Source of the DNA: Rhizopus sp. PT2906
Lineage: Eukaryota; Mucoromycota; Mucoromycetes; Mucorales; Rhizopodaceae
Direction of reading: 5' to 3'
NCBI GenBank assembly: GCA_025529335.1
Contig: JAMYHX010000200.1
Location: 1-64,000 of the forward strand
DNA length: 64,000 nt
The notes beneath the pieces were generated by a model that made no database searches, was not told the origin of the DNA, and worked only from the letters and a program-made list of their open reading frames with translations. Both the position numbers and the translations under genes were made by a program. Within the stretch, counting starts at the first letter, position 1; every line of letters begins with the position of its first letter. This document shows, one piece after another, positions 45,201 through 55,566 of the stretch.

Positions 45201-45966
45201 ATGGCAAAAAGCTCATATGTATTTACTTTACCCGAGGTATCATTAGACAAGGATGATACGTTCTCAAGAGATTTGTTACGTCAATTTGATAAAAAAAGAT
45301 CTCGACTTCATTTTGAATTAGGCTTATTGTCAGAGGTAGTTGAACGTGTATTCATCCAATTTTAGTAATTTGACATTTTGAAATTTTAAAAAGGAACCTT
45401 CACCGGAATCATCGACAATCGAAGAACAAGAGCAAGAACAAGAACAACCATCAGAAATAGGAGAACAGACATCATCAATAAGAGAAATACACGAGGAACA
45501 AAATAGATCTTCAGCAAGTGATTTATTACGTAGATCATCCGCTTTTTTAAGATCTAAATTTGATTCTTTTAAAAAAGCAAATACTAGTAATAGTCATCTA
45601 GGATCAAAAAGATCCATTGATTCATCTTTACAACAACAACAACAACAACAACGTCTTCCTACTAAACTAATCATGAAGACAACCATTGCCATTCAATCAT
45701 CATCTTCTCAACAACAACAACAACAACAAGTGAGAACACCCTTTATACCTCCTACAATTACCCAATATCCTCCAAAACCACTAGTTTATTCACCTGTAGA
45801 ACCTATTTATGATCAAGCACAACAATCACAACACACTACTAAACAATTATTTCATCGTCTATCTATGCCACTCATCAAAGCATATCATCATTCTGAACCA
45901 CATCCTAATAGACCGACTAGAAGACGATCCGAACCAGACAATCACAATAAATACAAAAAGAAATAA
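45201..45966 (+). CDS. low-complexity protein, unrecognised
   Basis: Two exons, intron about 45337-45394 (GTAGTT...TTTTAAAAAG). The start at 45201 (MAKSSYVFTLPEVSLDKDDT) is chosen because a second ATG at 45196 is out of this frame. The first 45 residues contain a compact block (TFSRDLLRQFDKKRSRLHFE). The rest is polar, with Glu/Gln, Gln-rich (two runs of seven or eight Gln), Pro/Tyr and His patches, and a basic tail (TRRRSEPDNHNKYKKK). The segment ASDLLRRSSAFLRSKFDSFK could form an amphipathic helix. No family recognised. The coherent frame, intron and codon use support a real gene. Confidence 0.6.
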
Positions 45967-46215
45967 TAGATGCCATTATTACTCCTCTTTACTCTCCTCT
46001 AATTGACAAAATACCAGCCACACCTTTATGCTTTTTCATTTTATGATTATTATATAAATAAAAGAAATATCTTTTTCTTTTTTATGTTCCAAAAATTGAC
46101 CAGCAAAACTAACAAGTAGAGCTTCACTGGTACTAAATGTATATTTTGGGTTCGGCGGTTACTCATCAGTTGGTACCTCACTTGAGTAAGCAGTTCCCCT
46201 TGTAGAAGGACAAGG

Positions 46216-46246
<31 letters not shown>

Positions 46247-47332
46247 AACTGACACAAAAAATTCTTTTATAAAAATGTGACTTGCTCTTTTCTTTTTCTC
46301 CCTGCTTTCTTGGTAAAACGGTAATGAAATGAATTCTATGCTGTACAAGAAAAAAAAAAAAAAAAAAAAATAGGCCCGTTTTGAATGTGTGTCTTTAAGC
46401 AATGTTTGAAAAAAGGTCGTTTATTATGACTCAACAAGATGCACTAGGGTCAAACTACTTTAATCACTTGAAAGCCCTCGGCCCAAAAGCGTTAGAGATT
46501 AAGACTCTTGTGTCTGCCGATGGAAATAGTGTGGGCCGCTTTGAGCGAACTTTATCACACTTTCTCTAACGTCTTAAATTATATAATACTATAGTCCTTT
46601 TTAGGGGTCCACATCCCATTTCTGTCAGCTGGACCATAAGCCACCCCCTTCAAGTCTAAAAAAAAAAAACACCCGACGATAGGATGTTTATGGAAACATT
46701 AGTAAGAAGGTTTGAAAAAAAAAGGGGGAGGACAGAATCTGCAGTGATCTGTGTACATGCATTGGTTATGCGGAGTCTGAAGGAGGGTAAATGTTGTCTA
46801 TTGTTGTTGCATATTGTTTGTCGTATAGTGTACTCATTGTTGTGCTCCATTCATAGTTTTATCATACCGTAACATATACTTGTGATAAATACTGGACATT
46901 CATACCACTGGTTTGATGCAGTATCATTGTGAAAAAGGAAGTCTTTAAGAATTGTGCTTTTAGAAAAAAAGATCCGCGTTGACTACAGGATACAACCTGG
47001 TCAGGTTACATCTTGTAATCAGACGGGGTCAAGAAGGGGCAACTTTAGGGACTGGAGAAAGCTTAAACATACCCACTAGACTAAGTTACTATGGATTTTT
47101 CAGTTTATGAGAACGTAGATGAAAGGTTGCCAGTTAATTGCTTTATTTGGTCTTTTAATTTCCATTCATGGAAAAGGATATTCAATCAGCATTTCGAAAA
47201 TCTTGAAATGTGGAATTTTAAATTACGACAAATTAACAAGGAAAAAAAAAACTGTATTACGCTTTTTCTTTCTGTTCTTTTTCTCTCTTTTTTTTTTTTC
47301 CTTTTCCTTCTTTCTTTTGTAATAAATAAACA
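45967..47332. other. long gap with homopolymers and nested inverted repeats
   Basis: Contains an A29 run (46216-46244), an A21 run (46350-46370), and a patch at 46479-46571 with nested inverted repeats (CGGCCCA/TGGGCCG and CGTTAGAGA/TCTCTAACG). ORFs on both strands at 46650-46872 overlap each other and are not convincing. A plus ORF at 47119-47322 starts like a signal peptide but runs into a poly-T-derived phenylalanine tail. It is best read as leader DNA of the next gene. Confidence 0.35.
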
Positions 47333-47877
47333 ATGGGCTGCTGTCATTCATTACCACGAAGAGAGGAAAATGGCCGTAGTCAAAGTAAGAATGCATACAT
47401 GTATAAAAGAGTTATTACTAAAAAAAAAGGCTGGGATATATAGTGAATGAAGCTCCTATGCAAGAACAACAACCCACTACGAACGACATCAAAAAACCCG
47501 AGACAAGTATGACAAGAGAAGCATCCTCGGCAGACTCAAACAATACCAATACAAATCAAGAAAAAGGGTCGATAAAGTCTGTCGATAATTACGATCAAAA
47601 TTATCCTATACTTGTTCGATTTTCAAACAATGGACAAGATGTGACAGTACAATTGCCCATTGAACCACCTTACTTAACAATAGCTCAACTTAGAAAACAG
47701 ATGTTACCTCACTTTAATGGACAACAAAATCAGATCAAATTCATTTATCTTGGGCGTGTGCTATCTGATCAGTTCATCATTGTGCCTTCTGGTACAAGTA
47801 TAGCCAAGAATAAATCAACTGTCATTCAAATGCAGCAAGAATGTGTTATTCATGCCATGGTCACAAAGCGATCATAG
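47333..47877 (+). CDS. N-terminally acylated (MGCC) ubiquitin-like protein
   Basis: Two exons: 47333-47384 and 47444-47877, together 486 nt or 161 residues. The splice creates an internal ATG codon (A|TG), so the second exon alone would suggest a false later start. The protein begins MGCCHSLPRREENGRSQ, a classic myristoylation (Gly2) plus palmitoylation (Cys3, Cys4) signal, so it is probably membrane-bound. After a polar linker, residues about 75-155 form a ubiquitin-like fold (ILVRFSNNGQDVTVQLPIE, TIAQLRKQMLPHF, IKFIYLGRVLSDQFIIVPSG, TSIAKNKSTVIQM) close in pattern to UBL3/MUB or Dsc3 N-terminal domains. No Gly-Gly end exists, so it is not conjugated. It ends 33 bp from the end of the Bdp1 gene. 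Confidence 0.8.
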
Positions 47878-47909
47878 TCATTTATATATTCCCTTTATTT
47901 ATTCTTCAC

Positions 47910-48068
47910 CTATACGAGTTGCATCTCATGGAAGTCGTCTGGAACTGCCTCTAATTCTTCGATTCCTGCTATTTCCTTGTATTTTTCCAAATCTGTTATT
48001 TTTAAACAAAAAATATGAATTAAATAGATTCACACACACGCTCTCACTCTCATGCATACCCATTCACA

Positions 48069-48101
<33 letters not shown>

Positions 48102-50045
48102 GCACATACACACGCACATACACACGCACACACACATATATTTCACTCATATATACACCCATATACACTCTTCCTTTTTTTTTTTATAAATGTATTTACC
48201 TGCTGGCTTTCGCTTGGTAATTAAGTATTCTGTTATCTTTTCTGGATGCAGCTTTTCTTCTTTATTGAATTTTAGTCGAATCTGAGCCCGTGATCGATTT
48301 GGCATTGCTTTCGATATAGTTTCAAAATCAGTACCAAATTGTGAAAGCAAATCATAAAAAGCTTCTGTTTCAGCGGCTGACCATCGACTTGAGGGCTGTC
48401 TTTTACCATAAGTATGACTGTTGACCTTCCTTGTCATGGCTGATTCTTCAACAATTTCCATATCTCCTTCATAGATCTCACCTCCTGCTTGAGATCGTTC
48501 GACTGTAAGTGATTCGGTATCGAGGACAATCTGACCATTCACTATTCTCACTTGGGGTGCAGTTGATCTATAAATGCATATAAGAATATGATTTGTTGAA
48601 CTCTATAACTTACGTTTCTTTCAACACAGATTGTGCCTTTTCTTCTCTCAGTCTCTTTTCTTCTGCTCTTCGTTCCTCTTCAGCCTTCCTCTTTTTTTCA
48701 GCTTCTTCCTCTTGTTTTCTCTTAAACTCCTCCAATTTCTCCGGTGATAACTGTTTGGCTTCTTCTAATTTTTGAATTTCTTCAAACCGCTTCATTTCCA
48801 TCTCTTTGAATGCTTTAGATACAACGCCATCAATATCTTTGGTAAAAAAAGACATGGGTTTATCCAACATCTCAGGCTTTGCGGGGTCCTCTGAGATATC
48901 GTCCAATGTCTTCATGTTCTCTGGTAATCGGAAATCATACACATCCTTTGTCTTGTTCTTTCTTCTTCCTGGTATATTTTTAAACTCGCTGTCCTTATCT
49001 TCTGGTTCTGGTGTAGCTGAACTTGGTGCACCGATGCTAATAGCTACAGCTGTCGCCTTATTACTACTACTACCACCACTGCCAGTCTTTTTAGGTTTAC
49101 TGCTACTACTACTACCGCCATCGCTTTTGCCACTAGTCTTCTTTGGTTTACTGATTGGTGTAGTCTTTGGCTTCTTTGTCCTAGGTTCAAAGAAATCACT
49201 AGCATCCGATTCCTTGGCTTTTTCTTTTCCTTTCTTCTGGGCTAATCGTTTAGGTTGTGTCGATGTTGAAGAAGACGAAGGCTCTTCGGATGGTACAGCT
49301 ACCATAGTCTGGTCCTCAGATGGTGCTTGTTCTTCAGATAATACATCTACTATAACTTCTTCTGACATAGGATGATTGTCCGATGGTACTTGCTCTTCTA
49401 CCGTCATTTGTTCTGACATAGGATGATCTTCAGATAACATAGCTGACGTGTCAATACTTGGTGGTGAATGCTTTATCGGCACTTCTTCAGATGCAAGTCT
49501 GCTCTTGATCCGGTTATCTGGTGTAAGTTGTTCATTCTTGATAGCGATCTCTGTCTCTTCTGTAACTGTAGCCCGAAACAAAGACTGATGATTGACATCA
49601 GAAGGCGGTGGACTCTCATTGTCGTCGTCGTCATCTGGTTCAGCAATCACTCTGGGAATCGGTCGGTTTGGACGGTGACTGTTATGACTGGTGGTAGCAA
49701 CACTAGGTATAGGTGCTACTGTAGGCGAATCTACAAGTTGCATATTGATCGCCATTTCTTCTTCTGTCAATTCTTCTGCCTTGGCCGCCTTTTTAGGTTC
49801 ATGTTGTATTGCTTTATTGTTTAATTGACTTGAAGAAGACGCTGAGGACGATGCTTGACTGGAATCTGCAGTTTTATTATTTGTTGATTGTCTATTTGCA
49901 CGAGGCTTGCTTTTGAGTGTAGGTCCAAATTTTTTCTTATTTTTGTCTATTGAAATAGAAGAAACCAGGTTACAACACACATACACACATGAACACACAT
50001 AAAAACAATAAACTTACTAACACCAATCGATGTAAGGGAGGACAT
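47910..50045 (-). CDS. BDP1: TFIIIB subunit B'' (Bdp1)
   Basis: Bdp1 with TBP and Brf1 recruits RNA polymerase III to tRNA and 5S genes. Exon 1 is nine codons (ATG 50045, MSSLTSIGV). Exon 2 (49946 down to about 48610) holds a disordered acidic/Ser region, then a conserved block (YDFRLPENMKTLDDISEDPA) and a charged coiled coil (LEEAKQLSPEKLEEFKRKQE). Exon 3 carries RIVNGQIVLDTESLTVERSQ and the SANT domain (RWSAAETEAFYDLLSQFGTD, MPNRSRAQIRLKFNKEE). The last exon (about 47997-47910) reads DLEKYKEIAGIEELEAVPDD and ends at TAG 47912-47910; it is separated by an intron holding a (CA)n/(TG)n microsatellite. Without that splice the ORF appears to end at 48147. Tail-to-tail with the ubiquitin-like gene. 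Confidence 0.9.
48031..48140. repeat. (CA)n microsatellite in the last Bdp1 intron
   Basis: Imperfect CA-rich array with CACACG and CACATA variants, core at about 48074-48102. It lies wholly inside the intron between the last two Bdp1 exons. Confidence 0.85.
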
Positions 50046-50251
50046 AGTTTAATGAATATAACAAAAAATACAATAGAACTTGGTTTTTTTTAAAAAAAAA
50101 AAAAAAGTAGAGCTTTCATTTCGAGTCCGAGCCGGACATAAACAAAAGGGAGAGAAAAATAATGCTACATGTGGTTCTGTGCGTAATTAGAGGAAGAAAA
50201 CTTGCATCTATGATATAGTTTAATATGACGCATACAGTAATGATCTCTTTC

Positions 50252-52481
50252 TTACCTCCAATTTGTGCTTTTAATATCAAGATCTTCTACGTGAATCGTG
50301 GGTGTTTGCATGCCCAAGGGAAGCAGAGTGGGTACTTGGTAAAGAGTTCGTGGTGATGATGATGATGATGACTGATAGTGTAAACGTTGATTTATACATT
50401 GCTTATACATGTGAGGAGAATTATAAAACGCATCATTGTAAGTAATAGGCTGCGATATGGATTCCTGAGAAAGAGTCTGATCGATCACTTGAAGATCATT
50501 TGTGTTTTCCTGCAAGAACTCGTTCAGACAGGCTCTCAGGTCCTCAGGAAGCCCACCGTAATTAAGATTGTTTGCGGCGAGAATGGAGATGACACGTCGA
50601 ATCATTGCTTTGCTCTCATCTGCTCTATGATCCTTGGTGAGTACGCTTTTGCAGAATACGGTTGAGGCTTGGTATATGCAGCTAATAAATAATTGACAGA
50701 CACACCAGTGGAACCGATTGGTAAAGATCTCTGCCATGACGAGTATACGGCTTGCTGCGTCGGTGCAAATCGCATAGGACCGATGTGTGCGGTAGGTCGT
50801 TGGGTCTTCCTTGAGATCGATGGGTATCAAGCTTGTTGACAGGAATACTTTGTGAAGTGCAATCCATTGCATCTGATAATGTAACATGAGCAATAAAGCT
50901 GACTGCTCTTTTAGCTTTTCGATATCTGTCGTGTCCCTTTGTAATTGACCGTCTGGGCGAGGATCGAGATGGTACTCGAGAGGAAGTCGGTCCAGCCAGG
51001 TTGCTAAAGCAATTTCAAGTGCCTGCACTTTTTTGATCCAGCGAGGCGGCAGTGTGCCAGAGTAATGATATTGTGTGTGTTGATCTTGGTATTCTTTGGT
51101 CATCTGTTGTATTCGTTTGTGAATTTTCATGAGTTCCATCAGATGAACAAAGTATGTGTCCTTGATTTTCGTCCTTTCGTCCAGGTGCGGTAGTTCGTTG
51201 TTGAGTGTGATCAATTCGTAAAAGTCGATATCATGCACGGTATCATCAACAAGGAACGATCCATTCGAGTAAGTCGATAGGGCCATATCATTATAACAGA
51301 GAGTAAGGAACAGTCTGATCCATTGCTTTCTCATCAGCTTGCATGTGGGCAGACCAGATCGACGGTGGTAGCCTAGTTGAACTGTCATGCGGAAAGCGAG
51401 ATCCAAGTAAATGCGTGTGTTGGAGTAATGTTTGAAGAGCATGCAAAACATGGCCAAGTTGAGTAATGCCTCGATGGTGGCGGCATCAGGTGAGTCAAAA
51501 TAGTCCATCAAGGACTGTCGAGCACGTTCATAATAGTAGTAAGAGATGGCATATCCGTCCGGGCAAATTTCTTTACTGTGCCGGACGATGTGTGTAAAGA
51601 CCATGGCCAGACCAGCATCAATACAGATCTGGTTCCGTTGCGGGTCACCCGACCGATCCCAAAATGTTGACCAATCCGTGGAAAATTTGGGAAAGAGGCA
51701 ATCCCAATAGGTTTGACAAGCAAAAGCCAATACGTCAGACGATACTTGTTCAGACAGACGGTCGAGTTCAAGTAAACGACTTTGGTACTTGTCAAAGCAC
51801 ACACCGGGAGTTCTACAAAGGGCTAGAGTCCAATATTCACTTGATGAATCTGTAATGGCTGTAGAGGAAGAAGATAGGGAAGCAGAAGAAGAGAAGGTCG
51901 AGTCAAAATCTTCTTCATCTGGTTGCTGTATTGATGAATCTGAGTCAGTAATTAATTTGATCTTTTGCACAGCATCAATGAGTTGTTCCACAGATTTTAT
52001 ATTTGTTTCTAGTCGCATTGAATTATTAGGTTGAAAAGTTAAGGTCCATTGCATAGATGATAAATCGATGGGTATCTCTTGTTGTTCATTATTTTTCTTG
52101 TCCTTATTAAAATGCTTAGAAACTCGGTCTAATTCTTTTGTCATTCTCGCTAATACGGGTGATGTCTTTTCTATCCAAGACTCAATTTCATAAAATGTTA
52201 TTTGAAGGGATTCCATATCATCCTGTTGCATCTTTTTTGCTTTGGCTGCTGCTTTTGCTTCTGCACTCTTTGCTTTACTCTTTGCCTTCTTTGGCCTCGA
52301 AGAACCAGTTTGATAAGAATTATTTTCACTGGCATCAAATAAAAACATGAAAGATATTTTAAATATATATATAAAAAAAAGGGAAGAAAAAGAGCGAATA
52401 CACAACTTACACTTACACCCAGGTCTGGTCATTGTTGGCTAAACCAATGATAATAGGTAAAATTTTACTTCCAGTTGCCAT
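50252..52481 (-). CDS. fungal-specific transcription factor domain protein without a visible zinc cluster
   Basis: Two exons: a 23-codon first exon from ATG 52481 (MATGSKILPIIIGLANNDQT) joined through GTAAGT...GCCAG to one long exon ending at 50252, about 700 residues. After a Lys/Ala-rich basic patch (RPKKAKSKAKSAEAKAAAKA) comes the Fungal_trans middle homology region (about 215-480): QTYWDCLFPKFSTDWSTFWD, YYYYERARQSLMDYFDSPDA, ALLNLAMFCML and DLAFRMTVQLGYHR. Proteins of this class normally begin with a Zn2Cys6 DNA-binding cluster; none is visible in the first exon or within 200 bp upstream. The alternative start MTRPGCKCKLC has three cysteines but crosses the donor site and still lacks the six-Cys pattern. 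DNA binding may use the basic patch, or the protein may be a cofactor. Confidence 0.85.
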
Positions 52482-54204
52482 ATTTAACCTTTGTTTCCCT
52501 TTTTGGTTTACAAGAAAATCAGGGGAAGAGAGAGTTCTCGGCTGAGAGACAATTCCAATGCTGAGCTTCAAGGTTCATTGATCTCTTTTGACGAGATACA
52601 TCTTTACTGATTATGCACATTAGTAAAATAGAGTATAAAATAAGCAGAGGGGCATATTAGACTCCGCCCAACTGTATTTTTTTTTTTTTAAGAAAAATGA
52701 CTGCTTAATGCAGAGTAACAGTGATACTTCAGTTCATTATCCAATTGTAATATTTGGGTTTGCTTTACTTTTAATTGCAAAAAGAAAAAAGGAACGCGTA
52801 CTCACGCGCGAGCGGAATAAACTTGTACTTTTGAATTTGGTTTTCTGTCAAACATCATATACTAAACAGGGAGCAAACCGCCGAAAGAATGACTTGATCA
52901 TATAGCTTTGGAAATTCATATTCTTCTATTTCACTGTTTATATTAAAAAAAAAAAAGACTACAAGACATTATAGTAAAATAACCCAAATTTAGTTAGAGT
53001 CATCTGAGCTTCCAATCGACTTGATCTCTGTTGGGGACCCTTCCCTTTTTGGATTTACACAACAGATCAAAGAAGAGAGGGTTGCCAAGGCTGGTGTAAC
53101 TTTGGAACAACTCTCGGCGTCCCTTCATAAAAGATGTCTTTATTCGGTCGATCGTTTTCCCTTGTTTCATCTCTTGAAGGTCTGATGCGATAAAGTGGCA
53201 CAAATTACTATTAGCATTTGGTCAACGTGATCTTCCCTTTTTGTATTGGTATGATGAACTTGCTTCTGTGTCACTTTTACACAAAAAGGAAAATGTATGT
53301 GCCCTTCTTGGCTGTTCTGTAGTCAATTGATGCCATAGTAATCTTACATTTGAGTGCCGCCATAACTTTTATAAAAAACGTGGTGTGAACCGATCTTGTA
53401 ACAATATGATTGACTGGGCATTGTGTCGAATTTAAGAGAAAGTATAAGTCATACAAAAGACATTTATAGTGCCTCTTTCGAGCTATGTCTTTATGTGGTT
53501 GTAGACGGCCGTTGTATAGTCAAATAGAGAGACAATGTTGAGAGACGTTTCGGAAAGACAAAAAAGTAGGTTGCACACAGGTAAATTGGAGAAAGAAACA
53601 CAGAAATATTCTATAATGACATTACTTCCTGACCTAAAGGGAAATAAATCTACTGGTTCTAGTCTATTTTGCCTATTACTGTATTTTCTAATGGTATAAG
53701 ATTCAATAATGTCGTACTTGATCATATCTAATACTAGTCTTTACGTGTGAGATTACATTTGACTTTATTACATGTACCTTAATTAGTACTCCGACCTCTT
53801 TTAAATAACCCCAATTTCTTTTTGCAATGAGCTCCTCCTCTCACTTTTAGCAAAAGGATAAAACAGAGACCCATCACTTCTTTACTTTTATTCTTACACA
53901 GTTTCTGATCATTAATAACAGCTATAAAACTACAACCAATACCTCAAATGGTACAACAGTTAAAGAGGAGAAGATGATCCAAAGTGTAATGAAATTACTA
54001 GAATACAACGAAATTGTTAAGCACTAGTGCCTTAGTTTTATTGTTATTTCAATCATATATACATGTGCATAAACCTTGTCGTTTTAAATATGCAACTTGA
54101 TTCCCAAGTGACGATGGAATCATTGTATCCTTGTTATCTTATTAAAGGATGCATTGAGAATCGATTATAAAGCAATCATACACACAAAAATCCTGCGTCT
54201 GAAG
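52482..54204. other. gap with a decayed plus-strand ORF
   Basis: About 53006-53185 (plus) reads ELPIDLISVGDPSLFGFTQQ and LEQLSASLHKRCLYSVDRFP, ending in TGA at 53183. One base out of frame, 53202-53330 continues KLLLAFGQRDLPFLYWYDEL. The two fit one ancestral protein broken by a frameshift; the family is unknown and a transposon origin is possible. Small ORFs elsewhere (52708-52905 plus, 53725-53483 minus) are unsupported. The rest shows no RNA gene or repeat. Confidence 0.35.
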
Positions 54205-54870
54205 CTAAATCCATTTTGGTTTATTGGCTGGTATGGTAACAAGATCTGTATCAAACAGTTCTATAAATTGTTCGTTTAACAATCTCACTTTGGGTCCAGC
54301 ATATCTACGATATTCTTCAAAGATTGAAGTCAAATTCCACTTTTGTAGCTTTCTTAAGCATCCTACAATAGTGCCTGAAAAGAAGTTAGTTTACTACTCT
54401 ATCAGTGAGCTTTCTTTTTTTTTACCAGTTCGATGTCTTCCAAGATTACACATGATCATCATGGGATAATTTGCAGGATTTAGTATTAAATCAAGTGCCT
54501 CTAAAACTGCTTCTTCCGTGATTGGATCCCAAGCGTTTACAGAAGAGACTACACCGAGATGATGTAACTGTATACCTTGGTCGTCAATAAAATCTAGGCT
54601 ATAATCATTAGATCAATTGAATATGTTGCTCTATACTCTCTGCTTTTTACAATCTCTGATTAGGTTCTTCCAATGCAAGCCATGCTATTGTCTTTAGACC
54701 CAGTTTTTCTAGAAACGGAAAATTGAGCTCATTAGGCTGGCCAGAGCGGTATAGATCCTCTTCAATCATTCCAAAGTTCTAAAGAAAGAAAGGCAAATTA
54801 ATAAAGGAAGGATATGTTTTACTATTAATGTAGATTATACCACAGGTGGAATGAAATGTTGTGAACTCAT
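54205..54870 (-). CDS. Oca1/Siw14-type atypical dual-specificity phosphatase
   Basis: Four exons from ATG 54870 (MSSQHFIPP) to TAG at 54207-54205, about 170 residues. The family blocks are clear: VNFGMIEEDLYRSGQPNELN, FPFLEKLGLKTIAWLALEEP, and the catalytic P-loop IMCNLGRHRTG with the Cys-x5-Arg signature, split by an intron just after the motif. GCLRKLQKWNLTSIFEEYRR follows. Siw14 of this group cleaves inositol pyrophosphates; Oca1-type members act with partner Oca proteins in stress responses. The CNLGRHRTG version favours Oca1. Head-to-head with CPSF1, 195 bp apart. Confidence 0.88.
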
Positions 54871-55065
54871 ATTGTTTAAAAAAGTAAAGAAAGAAAAAGC
54901 CGCGTTTATGCTAGGTCTTTCTCTTTGTAAAAGGTCACGTGCCAGCACTCATTCGAGCTCAATTTCTTTGAATCTCAGCATTCAGAAAAAATTTCCAAAC
55001 CTCCAAGCTTATAACTGCACTTTCTTTTCTTTTCTTAAAAAGGCTTTCCCTTCGTGTTGACATAA

Positions 55066-55528
55066 ATGTCAGCATACACCATTTATGAAGAGCTCTTTCC
55101 ACCTCAAACTGTCGAACAAGTTGAGACATGTCACTTTACTTCACCTGACGCGATTAATCTTATAGTTGCGAAAGCTTCATTATTACAAATCTATCAGTTT
55201 GTAGAATACGTACCCAATGCAGAAGAAGAGGACGAAGTGTTATCTGATAACGAATTAGCAAAAGAAAGACTTAATGATACAGAAGATAGGGTAATGACAT
55301 ATTCTATTTTATTATTGTATACTTATCTATAAACAGAATTTGACATATCCAAAGTTAAAACCTTTGAAGAAAGATGTTGTTGTGGACTCAACGTCAGGAA
55401 GACTTGAGCTGGTTGCACAATTCAACCTGCATGGTATTATATCTACAATGGGCACAGTTCGAACAAACTCTTCTCGTGGTAAGGAAGGATGTGATAGCTT
55501 GTTGCTAGGATTTAGTGATGCCAAGGTA

Positions 55529-55566
<38 letters not shown>

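Noticed and set aside
48806..49375. Plus-strand ORF of 189 codons over the Bdp1 gene
   Set aside because: Antisense of Ser/Glu-rich Bdp1 codons; it gives runs of Leu, Ser and Phe with no family pattern.
52370..52432. Zinc-cluster-like start MTRPGCKCKLC for the transcription factor
   Set aside because: The cysteines lie across a GTAAGT donor and lack the six-Cys spacing; the upstream ATG with a splice gives a better joined frame.
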